From: Oscillospiraceae bacterium | Lineage (GTDB): Bacteria > Bacillota > Clostridia > Saccharofermentanales > Saccharofermentanaceae | Assembly: GCA_902775565.1 (NCBI GenBank) | Contig: CACYMP010000004.1 | Coordinates: 100,442-164,441 of the forward strand | Direction of reading: 5' to 3' | DNA: 64,000 nt | Made by a program: the position numbers and the translations under genes | The notes under the pieces: generated by a model | The model's database searches: none | What the model saw: only the letters and a program-made list of their open reading frames with translations | What the model was told of the DNA's origin: nothing | Shown: positions 35,153 to 43,160 of the stretch, in pieces | How positions within the stretch are numbered: position 1 is the first letter of the stretch | Layout: every line of letters begins with the position of its first letter

Positions 35153-35509
35153 TTAACTCAGATCCGCATCAAAAACATAATAAACACAGTTATCGCCGCC
35201 GCCGGAAGGCGTGACCACGTACATTGTAAGCTTGAGCATGTTATTCTTGCCGTCAAGTTCCTGAGAAACCGTATTGCCGCTGCTTCCTCCGCTGCCTCCG
35301 GCGATTACCGTATCCAAAAGCTTTTGCATCGCGCTGTCGCTGTCTCTTGTCCTGTCAATCGCATATCTCTCGGCATTGTTCGAGAATTTCATTCCCTGGG
35401 CAAAAAGAGCCATTACGATAGTGAGCACCATAAATGCCACAACTACCTCGGCCATGGATTCAGCCTTATTCGCAAAAAGCGCCTCTTTTGTCTTAGTTAT
35501 GATCTTCAT
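35153..35509 (-). CDS. Minor pilin-like protein with Ala at the cleavage position
   Basis: This 118-residue protein has a charged leader of 15-16 residues (MKIITKTKEALFANKA) and a hydrophobic helix, ESMAEVVVAFMVLTIVMALF. If cleavage is after Ala, Glu falls at +5 as in type IV pilins, although the usual Gly at -1 is absent. The mature domain is small, with GGSGGSSGN and a CVYYVF strand. I infer a minor pilin of the PilV/GspI kind. It overlaps the upstream gene by 4 nt (ATGA) and lies 26 nt before the giant pseudopilin, so the two are expressed together. Confidence 0.75.
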   Translation of the reverse strand: MKIITKTKEALFANKAESMAEVVVAFMVLTIVMALFAQGMKFSNNAERYAIDRTRDSDSAMQKLLDTVIAGGSGGSSGNTVSQELDGKNNMLKLTMYVVTPSGGGDNCVYYVFDADLS

Positions 35510-35928
35510 GAGGCATACTCCTTGGTGTAAACATACTGCGCATTTTTAACTTTTGCAGTTACCACTAAGATCTTCGCACCGGGCTTAATGTAGATCCACG
35601 CTTCAACAGAAGTATTGGAAAGACCGGCAAAATCTGTTTTTTTCGGAAAGATATTCCTGTCAGAAACTACGGAATCAAGATCGTATTTTCCCGAATCGAT
35701 AAGCTCATCGATCGAAGCTCCCAGGCTCGCTGCCAGTTCATAAGCCTGGTCCTGATTAAGCTGTCTGTTGGAAGAAGCCATAAAAGTAGTTGTCGCTAAT
35801 CTTAAGATAACGACTGACATAAGGACTAAGATCGCAAGTATGGATACGAGCACCAGACTGGTACCCTCGTTATTACCGAGTATAGCGGTTGTCCTTTTGA
35901 TCAAGTTGTCGCATCTAATACGTCTCAT
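35506..35928 (-). CDS. PilX/GspK-like minor pilin
   Basis: The start is the ATG at 35926-35928 (MRRIRCDNLIKR), 5 nt after AGGGGAG; a longer TTG start at 35949 lacks such a site. The 140-residue product has a leader of about 22 residues and then NNEGTSLVLVSILAILVLMS, a pilin-like helix without the conserved Glu at +5. That absence is a known feature of GspK/PilX-type minor pilins, which cap the fibre. The mature part has no recognised domain. Gene order (PilX-like, small pilin, large pilin) resembles the minor-pilin tip complexes of type II secretion and type IV pili. Confidence 0.72.
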   Translation of the reverse strand: MRRIRCDNLIKRTTAILGNNEGTSLVLVSILAILVLMSVVILRLATTTFMASSNRQLNQDQAYELAASLGASIDELIDSGKYDLDSVVSDRNIFPKKTDFAGLSNTSVEAWIYIKPGAKILVVTAKVKNAQYVYTKEYAS

Positions 35929-36036
35929 ATGACTCCCCTGTTCTGACAACTACGCACCCTTATTTTAATTATACACTTTAAAATAAATAAGAAAAAGAGT
36001 TATAGCCTATACAAATTCAGTTCTTATAAAGGATAA

Positions 36037-36058
36037 AGCCGGGGATTGCTCCCCGGCT
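36037..36058 (-). terminator. Hairpin after the major pilin gene, likely partial terminator
   Basis: AGCCGGGG and CCCCGGCT pair around a 6-nt loop. The minus-strand tail TTATCCTTTAT is only moderately T-rich. I infer partial termination, giving more pilin mRNA than minor-pilin mRNA. Confidence 0.65.
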
Positions 36059-36114
36059 CCTTCTGAAAAACAATTCCAGTTACTATCGTATTGGTTGTTC
36101 AGCTATACATTAGA

Positions 36115-36531
36115 TCAGGTAGCTGTCCATGTAGCAGAGTTTGCTGTCCACTCGTATGTGTAACCGTTGATCTTAACTGTACCGTGTGTGATTACACCCA
36201 TGGCGTTAGCTGAGAAGTTGATTGAAGTAACCTTTCCGCTTGCATCACCGATAAGATCCATAACTGTTGTGCCGTTGCCAGCAGATGTTCCGCCAGAGAT
36301 CGTGAATTTGCTGGTGCTTGCAGAAGCCTGTGAGTACTGCCATGTAGCTGCTGACTGAGCTGCTGTGAGGACTGTAGCTGCCATCTGGTAATCCTTCTCC
36401 TGTCTTGCTCTCTTGATGTATCCGGTGAGTGCAGGTACGAGCATAGCTGCGAGGATTGCGAGGATAACGAGAACTACGATAAGCTCAACTAATGTGAAGC
36501 CCTTCTTTGATGACTTAGTAACCTTTTTCAT
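36115..36531 (-). CDS. pilA: Major type IV pilin
   Basis: The start is the ATG at 36529-36531, preceded by AAGGAGG; the frame extends upstream without a site. The 138-residue prepilin has an 11-residue basic leader MKKVTKSSKKG, cleavage before FTLVELIVVLVILAILAAML, Glu at +5, and then an alpha-helical spine with RARQEKDYQMAATVLTAAQS. The globular part is Ser/Thr/Gly-rich (SASTSKFTISGGTSAGNGTT) and has no Cys pair. Its own promoter and strong ribosome-binding site indicate high expression, so it is probably the fibre subunit. Confidence 0.93.
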   Translation of the reverse strand: MKKVTKSSKKGFTLVELIVVLVILAILAAMLVPALTGYIKRARQEKDYQMAATVLTAAQSAATWQYSQASASTSKFTISGGTSAGNGTTVMDLIGDASGKVTSINFSANAMGVITHGTVKINGYTYEWTANSATWTAT

Positions 36532-36617
36532 TTTCTTTTCCTCCTTGTTGTTATTCACCCTGTGAGTGAGTTTTGAGTTGTGATTTGTCAAATACGCTTG
36601 ACTTGCTTGATGGTTAA

Positions 36618-36646
36618 ACTATAAACCATCGCCGAACAAACTTCAA
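36618..36646 (-). promoter_or_regulatory. Internal promoter of the major pilin gene
   Basis: On minus, TTGAAG (36641-36646) and TATAGT (36618-36623) are 17 bp apart. The predicted start leaves a leader of about 80 nt before the pilA ATG. Confidence 0.65.
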
Positions 36647-36737
36647 CACATTTCCGCCACAATTCATTGTTGGGTAACATATTGTTAACTCCAAACCGCA
36701 AAACCCCTTGTTTGCAAACGGTTTGTGAACGGAAAAC

Positions 36738-37328
36738 CTATATGAAAGTGTGTAAAATCTCAAGGAAAGCTGACCCGAAAAGCTCGGAGAATGCGCATCC
36801 CAGGGCTAAATATGGCGCTAATTTGACTTTTTCCTTGGCACTTCTCTTTTTTGTGAACAAAAGATAAACGCCGTAACATCCAGCTATTAAAAAAGCTATC
36901 AGGCCGGCAATTATCGTCTTATCCAGCCCCAAAAACAGGCCTGCGGCAGCCATCATCTTGATATCTCCACCCCCGAAGCTGTTCTTTAAGATCAAAGCCG
37001 CGATAAGCATAGGCACAGACATTACAAGAGAACCCAGTAAACAACTGATAAGGCTCTGCAGGTTGATGATGCCGGTAAAGAACTTAACCAAAGCCAGTAA
37101 GGCAATAAGAATTACCATCAGATCAGGTACTATTCCTTTATTTATATCTGCAGCGGCACAGGCTGCAAGAAACAAAAGGAACAGCGCCGTGATAACCGTG
37201 ACCGGCTCGAAACCGTTTACGATTATGGCAGAAGCTATGGCTACAATTCCGAAAATATAAAACACGGGAGTGAAAACCGCTCCCATGTCTTTAAGTAACT
37301 TATTTGTATTTATGCCTTTAGTCGTCAT
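36738..37328 (-). CDS. Short A24 prepilin peptidase (CpaA/TadV-like), both catalytic Asp present
   Basis: This 196-residue protein with about six membrane segments is the peptidase part of the A24 family without the N-terminal Cys/methylase region. Both catalytic motifs are intact: AADINKGIVPD and SFGGGDIKMMAAAGLFLG. In Bacillota such short forms process prepilins or Flp pilins. The ATG at 37328 overlaps the pilB stop by 11 nt, so it is translationally linked to pilB. A longer ATG at 37346 is possible. It complements the PilD-like protein at 30572, which has the opposite set of motifs. Confidence 0.88.
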   Translation of the reverse strand: MTTKGINTNKLLKDMGAVFTPVFYIFGIVAIASAIIVNGFEPVTVITALFLLFLAACAAADINKGIVPDLMVILIALLALVKFFTGIINLQSLISCLLGSLVMSVPMLIAALILKNSFGGGDIKMMAAAGLFLGLDKTIIAGLIAFLIAGCYGVYLLFTKKRSAKEKVKLAPYLALGCAFSELFGSAFLEILHTFI

Positions 37329-39012
37329 AGTAAGCGACGCGCTCAAGCTCTTCCATAGTGGTAATACCCTGCTCTACAAGGCTTATGCAAGCCTGCTTCA
37401 GAGTTACCATTCCCTGGTTTGCGATAGCATATTTCTTCATTTCTTCTGCCGTGGCATTAGCTGCTACCATCTTACGCAACTCTTTATCTATTACGAGAAC
37501 TTCATGGATAGCCGTACGGCCTAAGTATCCTGCGCCGTGGCAGTGAACGCATCCGACTGCCTTCTTCGCTGTAGGAATATCGTGGCCTACGAATTCTATC
37601 TGAGCCTCCGTAAGGCGTTCTACGCGTCCGCAGTGAGGACATACCTTTCGTACAAGTCTCTGTGCTACAACACCCGCAAGTGCGGAAGACAGCAGATAAG
37701 GCTCAGACCCCATATCGATAAGTCTTACGACCGTGGAAGCCGCATCATTGGTATGGAGCGTCGAAAGAACGAGGTGACCCGTAATAGCCGCTCTGATGGC
37801 GATCGTTGCGGTCTCGGCATCACGCGTCTCACCTACCATGATTATGTCAGGGTCCTGACGCATGAGGGCACGCAGACCGATCTCAAAAGTAAGGCCTGCC
37901 TGGGGATGTACCTGGACCTGGTTAAGTCTGGGAAGGTTCTTCTCCACAGGATCCTCGATCGTACTGATATTAACCTGCTTATGAGACAAGGACGCCAGAG
38001 CGTTATAAAGCGTTGTGGACTTACCTGAACCCGTAGGGCCGGTGATATAGATAAGACCGTTAGGCATCTTGAGCATTTCACTGAACTTCTCGTAGGCATC
38101 CTGTGCCATACCGAAGGTCTCGTTATGGTCGATCTCAACAACTGACATGATAAGACGCATAACGACCTTTTCGCCGAATACCGTAGGGATTACGTTGACA
38201 CGGACATTGACGATCTGACCCTGAATCCTGACCCTGAAGTGACCGTCCTGAGGGATACGGCGCTCGGCAATATCCATTTCGCCCATGATCTTGATTCTTG
38301 CGACAAGCGAATCCTGAACGTTCTTCTGAAGAGTGATGTAATCAAGGAGAGTACCGTCGATACGCATCCTGACCATGACGTTCTTCTCGAAAGGCTCGAT
38401 ATGGATATCGGATGCGTTATCCTGGAAAGCCTTGTCGAGGAGCGAGTTAACGAGGTTGATGATAGGCGCATCATCTGCACCGGCGCTCGTATCGATGACG
38501 AGCTCATCGATATCCATACCGGTAGCGGTGATATTTGCGTTCTCTGCCGCAGCCTTTGCCTTGATCTCGGCATACTGGTACTCGATAGCGCTCTTAAGAG
38601 GCTCGAGCTCGGCAAGAACGGTATCGACAGGCAGACCTATCGTCTGTCTGATATCCTCGATCGCATAAAGGTTGAGCGGGTCGTTAACCGCGAGAATGAC
38701 CTGTCCGTCATTATTCTCGATGGGCATCATGACATACTGCTCAGCCATCTGCTTGGGAATGAGCCTTACCGCTTCAACATCGATCTTAAAGGTCGAAATA
38801 TCGATAAGCACCGTTCCGAGTCTGTCGGCAAGAGCCGTCAGGATCTGCTTCTCGGTAGCGTATCCCAAGTCCTGAAGGACTTCGCCGACACGCTTGCCCT
38901 GCGACTCCTTCTGGATATTGAGAGCTTCCTTGAGCTGGGCCTCGGTGATATAACCCGCGGTAACGAGCAGATCACCTATTCTGATTTTGCTGGCTTGTGA
39001 ATTGTTATCCAT
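37318..39012 (-). CDS. pilB: Type IV pilus assembly ATPase PilB with N-terminal MshEN domain
   Basis: This 564-residue cytoplasmic ATPase has Walker A GPTGSGKSTTLYNAL (about 325), an Asp box with STIEDPVEKNLPRLNQVQV, Walker B PDIIMVGETRDAETA, a His box HLVLSTLHTNDA and a zinc-binding four-Cys region (CPHCGR to CVHCHGAGYLGR). The N-terminus has RIGDLLVTAGYITEAQLKEA and then RVGEVLQDLGYATEKQILTA. These are two tandem 24-residue motifs of the MshEN type, which in other bacteria bind cyclic di-GMP. It powers pilus extension. AGAGGAA precedes the ATG. It is the only pilus ATPase seen in this window. Confidence 0.96.
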   Translation of the reverse strand: MDNNSQASKIRIGDLLVTAGYITEAQLKEALNIQKESQGKRVGEVLQDLGYATEKQILTALADRLGTVLIDISTFKIDVEAVRLIPKQMAEQYVMMPIENNDGQVILAVNDPLNLYAIEDIRQTIGLPVDTVLAELEPLKSAIEYQYAEIKAKAAAENANITATGMDIDELVIDTSAGADDAPIINLVNSLLDKAFQDNASDIHIEPFEKNVMVRMRIDGTLLDYITLQKNVQDSLVARIKIMGEMDIAERRIPQDGHFRVRIQGQIVNVRVNVIPTVFGEKVVMRLIMSVVEIDHNETFGMAQDAYEKFSEMLKMPNGLIYITGPTGSGKSTTLYNALASLSHKQVNISTIEDPVEKNLPRLNQVQVHPQAGLTFEIGLRALMRQDPDIIMVGETRDAETATIAIRAAITGHLVLSTLHTNDAASTVVRLIDMGSEPYLLSSALAGVVAQRLVRKVCPHCGRVERLTEAQIEFVGHDIPTAKKAVGCVHCHGAGYLGRTAIHEVLVIDKELRKMVAANATAEEMKKYAIANQGMVTLKQACISLVEQGITTMEELERVAYYDD

Positions 39013-39024
39013 AAGCGGTTCCTC

Positions 39025-39819
39025 TTACTTATTAAAATCCGGTTTAGCTGCCATGTAGAAATGCAGGCTTACTCTTAATTCCTTATAATCGGGATTCATA
39101 AGAGTCTTATTCCCCTTTTCGTCTTCGACCCAGATTTCCTTGGCATCGGTCCAGTAGAAACCCGTTACTCTGATCGAAGGCTTCTTTGTAATATCGTCGA
39201 TAAGCTTCTGGCACTTATCCTGAGGTCCCTGAACAACGATAGTTACGTTCGCACACTGAACCTCGGCTGATTCTGTAGTCTTTGCATCAGCAATTGCCTG
39301 CAGATAGTATGCCTGAAGCGACTTGACATCGAGAGAAGCCAGATAAGCAGGGTCTTTGAGATTGACCTCTTTTTTCTTCGAGTTATTGGAAGATTCTTCA
39401 ACAGCCTTGTTTACCGTAGCTATCTTAATATTGGAATACAGATACGGCACTTCGTTAACAAACGAACCGTCTCTGATATCGACCATGAAATCGACAGGCG
39501 TAAGGCCAAATCCGAGAATGTATGATGTGCCCATCTTCTCGATCTTGGAGTTGTCCATGACATCGTAGAACTTGACCGTCGAATCATTGATATCGGTAAC
39601 AGCCTTGTCGTAAAGGACTTCAGCCGAACCGATCTGCATGCTCTTCATCCTGTATTCCTGCTTCGTTGCCTCTGCAGCTCTGATCCTGTCATCGAGCTCA
39701 CCGAGCTTGATGGCGGCAGGTCTTATCATGTACCATCCGAAAAGAACAACTATTCCGATATAGATAACGATCGCTATAGTCCTTTTATCCTGGGGTCTGA
39801 GATTAGTATCAAGTTTCAT
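39025..39819 (-). CDS. pilO: PilO-like type IV pilus alignment subcomplex protein
   Basis: This 264-residue protein has a short cytoplasmic start, one membrane helix (TIAIVIYIGIVVLFGWYMI, about 14-33), a coiled coil (LGELDDRIRAAEATKQEYRM) and an extracytoplasmic part with a ferredoxin-like pattern (VQCANVTIVVQGPQDKCQKL). That is the PilO/GspM topology, and its place after the PilM-PilN fusion and before pilB fits. The sequence is divergent, and the assignment rests on topology and neighbours as much as similarity. The gene begins 2 nt after the pilM-pilN stop. Confidence 0.75.
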   Translation of the reverse strand: MKLDTNLRPQDKRTIAIVIYIGIVVLFGWYMIRPAAIKLGELDDRIRAAEATKQEYRMKSMQIGSAEVLYDKAVTDINDSTVKFYDVMDNSKIEKMGTSYILGFGLTPVDFMVDIRDGSFVNEVPYLYSNIKIATVNKAVEESSNNSKKKEVNLKDPAYLASLDVKSLQAYYLQAIADAKTTESAEVQCANVTIVVQGPQDKCQKLIDDITKKPSIRVTGFYWTDAKEIWVEDEKGNKTLMNPDYKELRVSLHFYMAAKPDFNK

Positions 39820-39821
39820 AA

Positions 39822-41315
39822 TTAAGCATCCCCCTTCGCAGTTTCTGTTTCAGTATTACGGGGTGCCAATGTGCATACCACGTTGATCTGCCAGCCGCTC
39901 GTACCGTCCTTGGCTTTGATCGCGGTATAGCCCGTATAATCGATTTTCTCGAAATTATCCATCTTCATAAGATCGGCAATAAACTGGTTGATCTGCTCAA
40001 CTTCAGTGGACTGTGCGGTAATATTGAAGACGCCGGTAGAGGCATCGTAGGAATTGACGATAACCTTGACACCATATTTAAAAGCTGCTTCGCCGATGAT
40101 CTTATTGACCGACGAATCAGGAATCGGATATGAATCCAGATACTTATGAAGGATATTAAGACCTCCCTGTCTTCCACCGACACCGGTAATGACATCGGCC
40201 ATTTTCTCATATTTGTTGACGTTGCCTAAGATTGTAGGATCGCTGTTGGCCTTTGTAAGATCCGAAAGCTGTCTCTGCTGCAGGAATGCAAAAGTTGCAA
40301 GTGCACCGTAGATAAGAACTAAAAGGAGCATAAATCCTGCTGCGGGAATGATGATCTTAAGAAGGTTTTGCTTTCTGATGAACTTATCGGCGCTCTTTCT
40401 GTTGGCCGTCATGATATCGAGCCTCGGAGAGCCGAGCCTGGTCATTCCCGCGATAGGATATACGAAGTAAGGGAACTGCTTGGAGTTAGTCTTGGACTTG
40501 ACATAACTCGGGCAGGATACGGCAGACAGCTTGATATTGCCGTCAATGTCGCTCATGTCCTCAGCAAGTCTTGAGACCTGCTGCTCGCCTAACCCCGCAA
40601 ACTGGATCTCTTCTATGGAATCCTCGAGCTGCTGGACAGTCGCAAACTGACGGATCTCGGAGATGGCACTGAAGATCTCTCTTGCAAACTCCGAAGAACC
40701 GGGCTGGTTAAATATCCTCTTCGTTGAGTGGTAGTAATACTGCCCCTTCTCGAAGAAGATGGTTACGAGCGATGTGCCGTCCAATATCATGTAAACGACG
40801 GTTCTGTTGCGCGTAGCACCCTTCAGGAGGCTGATGGCACGTGTAACACCGTCATGAATATCGTTCAGTCTTATTCCCGCTTTTGCGAAAATGGCGACGT
40901 ATGTATCAATGAACTGCGCATCCGCGGTCTCTGTGACTATCTTCTGCGTCCTGAGCTTATTGTCCTTCTCAACCGTATACCAGGCTGAAACAGGCTTTGA
41001 AAGACGTGCGTCCCTTGTCTCACGCTGAACATACTCGGTAGTCTTCTTCTCCGGCATCATCGGAATGTCGGTGAAATTGGCACGGAGCTGAGGGCTGTTA
41101 AGTATGAGCGTAACATCGCTCTTGGGAAGCTTGTTGATCTTCCAGCATTCTTTGATCGCATCAACAAGAGCGTTCTCATCCATGACAACGCCGTTGAGAA
41201 CGGCACCGTTCGGGATGCTGACAGAAACGAGGTTCTTGATGTTCGCTCCTGTTGCTGACCCTGAGCCGACTACGATCTGAATGTTCGTATTAGATAAAAA
41301 TACAGTAACAGACAT
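39822..41315 (-). CDS. PilM-PilN fusion protein
   Basis: In this 497-residue protein, residues 1-330 look like PilM, an actin-like ATPase (MSVTVFLSNTNIQIVVGSG, KSDVTLILNSPQLRANFTDI, TVVYMILDGTSLVTIF). Residues about 352-375 are a membrane helix (LLKIIIPAAGFMLLLVLIYG), and the remainder is a PilN-like coiled coil and periplasmic-type domain (VFNITAQSTEVEQINQFIAD). PilM binds the short cytoplasmic tail of PilN in other systems; here the two are one chain. The actin-fold phosphate loops are weak, so ATP binding is not assured. Together with PilO it would form the platform linking PilB/PilC to the envelope. Confidence 0.82.
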   Translation of the reverse strand: MSVTVFLSNTNIQIVVGSGSATGANIKNLVSVSIPNGAVLNGVVMDENALVDAIKECWKINKLPKSDVTLILNSPQLRANFTDIPMMPEKKTTEYVQRETRDARLSKPVSAWYTVEKDNKLRTQKIVTETADAQFIDTYVAIFAKAGIRLNDIHDGVTRAISLLKGATRNRTVVYMILDGTSLVTIFFEKGQYYYHSTKRIFNQPGSSEFAREIFSAISEIRQFATVQQLEDSIEEIQFAGLGEQQVSRLAEDMSDIDGNIKLSAVSCPSYVKSKTNSKQFPYFVYPIAGMTRLGSPRLDIMTANRKSADKFIRKQNLLKIIIPAAGFMLLLVLIYGALATFAFLQQRQLSDLTKANSDPTILGNVNKYEKMADVITGVGGRQGGLNILHKYLDSYPIPDSSVNKIIGEAAFKYGVKVIVNSYDASTGVFNITAQSTEVEQINQFIADLMKMDNFEKIDYTGYTAIKAKDGTSGWQINVVCTLAPRNTETETAKGDA

Positions 41316-41332
41316 ATGCTTTCTTACCTTTC

Positions 41333-42529
41333 TTACATACCTGCACCTATAGTCGAATAGGAGTTATAAATAGGCTGGATTACCGCGATGATGACGAAAC
41401 CGACTATAATCGCCATGATAACGATCATTACCGGCTCGATATAAGCTGTCAGTTTTCTGATGGCCTGTCTTGAATAGAAATCCAAGTCATTAGCAACGGA
41501 TACGAGCATAGTCGAAAGCTGTCCTGTCTCTTCGCCGATCTTTATGGACGCGGGGAGCTTGGCGATAAAGCCGTCAACATTCCTGATTGAATCAGAAATA
41601 GAACTTCCTCCCGCGATCTTCTTGAGGACTTCAACGAACTGTGCCTCGATATAAGCATTTCCGATCGTACTCTTTGCGATATCGATACAGCTGTAGATAG
41701 CAATACCGCCGGCATAAAGCGAGCTGAGCGTCCTTGCAAATCTTCCGGAATAAATGACCTTGGTAAGCTTTCCCCATCTGCCCTTTGTCTTGAACTTGTC
41801 AATCTGGTAACGGATAGCGGGAAGCCTTACGAAGATCTTACCGAAGATGATGCCGAGAGCAACGACGATAAGGATGATATACCACTTGGTGGCAACGAAA
41901 TCCGAGATCGCCATCAATATCCTTGTCGGAAGCGGAAGCGACGGCATTTCAGCAAAAATATCTTCAAACTGAGGCAATACATATCCGAAAAGGATAGCAA
42001 CAACGATGACTATCAATACGCTTAAGATCTTCGGATATGTAAGAGAGCTCTTAACCTGCTGCTCTACCTCGTTCTCCTCGGTATAGTGTTCTGCAAGTCT
42101 GAGAGCTGCGTCATCAAGGTTACCTGTCGTCTCAGCCGCTCTGATCATAAAGATAAAGAGCGGAGGGAACGCAGGCTCTAATTCTTCCATAACCGTTGAA
42201 AGCGAGACGCCCTGAACGATCCTGTCGCGGAGCTTTAAGAAAATGTCGCGCTGATATGAATCGATCGATTCGTCATGAGCTATGATCTCTATTGCTTTTA
42301 CAAGCGTTACGCCGGCTTTTGTAAGAGTTCCCAGCTGTCTTGCAAAATCTGCGAGCTGCGCTTTTTTCAAAGGCTTTAACGCAACACGCCTTACGACAGG
42401 GACTGCCTCCAAAAGAGTAAGGCCCTCGTCGTGGAAACGTCTCTGAAGCGCAGAATCATCGGCCGCTTCAGTGCGTCCTTTAACGATCTTACCGCTTTGG
42501 TCCTGTGCCCGATATTTATATTCCGGCAT
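41333..42529 (-). CDS. pilC: Type IV pilus inner-membrane platform protein PilC
   Basis: This 398-residue protein starts PEYKYRAQDQSGKIVKGRTE and has two T2SF (GspF) domains. The first includes FARQLGTLTKAGVTLVKAIE and IRAAETTGNLDDAALRLAEH; the second includes FARTLSSLYAGGIAIYSCID and IKIGEETGQLSTMLVSVAND. Three membrane segments follow the usual pattern (about 168-190, 217-238 and 365-390). PilC is the rotor-like membrane partner of PilB. AAAGGAAGAAA precedes the ATG. Confidence 0.96.
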   Translation of the reverse strand: MPEYKYRAQDQSGKIVKGRTEAADDSALQRRFHDEGLTLLEAVPVVRRVALKPLKKAQLADFARQLGTLTKAGVTLVKAIEIIAHDESIDSYQRDIFLKLRDRIVQGVSLSTVMEELEPAFPPLFIFMIRAAETTGNLDDAALRLAEHYTEENEVEQQVKSSLTYPKILSVLIVIVVAILFGYVLPQFEDIFAEMPSLPLPTRILMAISDFVATKWYIILIVVALGIIFGKIFVRLPAIRYQIDKFKTKGRWGKLTKVIYSGRFARTLSSLYAGGIAIYSCIDIAKSTIGNAYIEAQFVEVLKKIAGGSSISDSIRNVDGFIAKLPASIKIGEETGQLSTMLVSVANDLDFYSRQAIRKLTAYIEPVMIVIMAIIVGFVIIAVIQPIYNSYSTIGAGM

Positions 42530-42552
42530 GCGTTTCTTCCTTTCTAAAGTTA

Positions 42553-43131
42553 TTATTCAGATTCGTAATTCAATACCCTGATCGAATACGTTACGTTCCA
42601 TGTTCCCATCATGCGGTAGATCTTGCCGTCATCATAGGCCTTTCCGACATAACTGTCGGCTACATAAGTAACTGTATAAAGGCCCTTTCTGTACTCGAAC
42701 ATCAAGGGCTCATTGTTCTTTTTATCCCATGCGTAGAGATATACCTCTCCGTTGCGGGTTGAAACATCCGCAATTTCCTCAGCCGCACCGTCAGCAAGTC
42801 CGGAAGGCTTGGACGGATCGTAAATGCAGGATTCGGTTCCGTAATATCGGGTGCCGACAAACATCAGCGCGGTCCTGACATCCTTAGCCTCGCGGAATGC
42901 CTTTCTGGCCCCGACCGTAATGATTGTGGTAACCATTGCAAAAGCCACAACAAGGAAGATGACCATCAGCTCGATGATATACCGCCTAATCCAATCACCT
43001 ATACGGCGCCTGTAAAATATGGTGCCTTCCCTGTTTTCGTTAATATTTTCAGAAGTGTTTGCCAAAATACCCTCCAAAACACTTTGGTTATGTGGCGCTA
43101 GACTTATCAAGTCTCTTTTAGATTTTACCAC
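42553..43131 (-). CDS. Pilin-like protein with degenerate cleavage site
   Basis: This 192-residue protein has an unusually long N-terminal region of about 50 residues, then RRYIIELMVIFLVVAFAMVT. That closely mimics the pilin helix FTLIELMVVIAI, but with Arg where the cleavage Gly should be. The mature-like part has VYLYAWDKKNNEPLMFEYRK and a Trp-rich strand near the end. It may be an uncleaved pseudopilin-like anchor or a pilin with altered processing. The first possible codon is GTG at 43131; a TTG at 43065 sits 4 nt after GGAGGG and may be the true start. It lies second in the pilus operon. Confidence 0.68.
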   Translation of the reverse strand: MVKSKRDLISLAPHNQSVLEGILANTSENINENREGTIFYRRRIGDWIRRYIIELMVIFLVVAFAMVTTIITVGARKAFREAKDVRTALMFVGTRYYGTESCIYDPSKPSGLADGAAEEIADVSTRNGEVYLYAWDKKNNEPLMFEYRKGLYTVTYVADSYVGKAYDDGKIYRMMGTWNVTYSIRVLNYESE

Positions 43132-43160
43132 AATATCTGTCTTTTAATCTAATAAAATAA

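Noticed and set aside
36700..36737. Operator made of GTTTGCAAAC and nearby CCGTTCACAAACC
   Set aside because: It lies just after the short peptidase gene and far upstream of the pilA promoter; it may only be part of a weak hairpin there.
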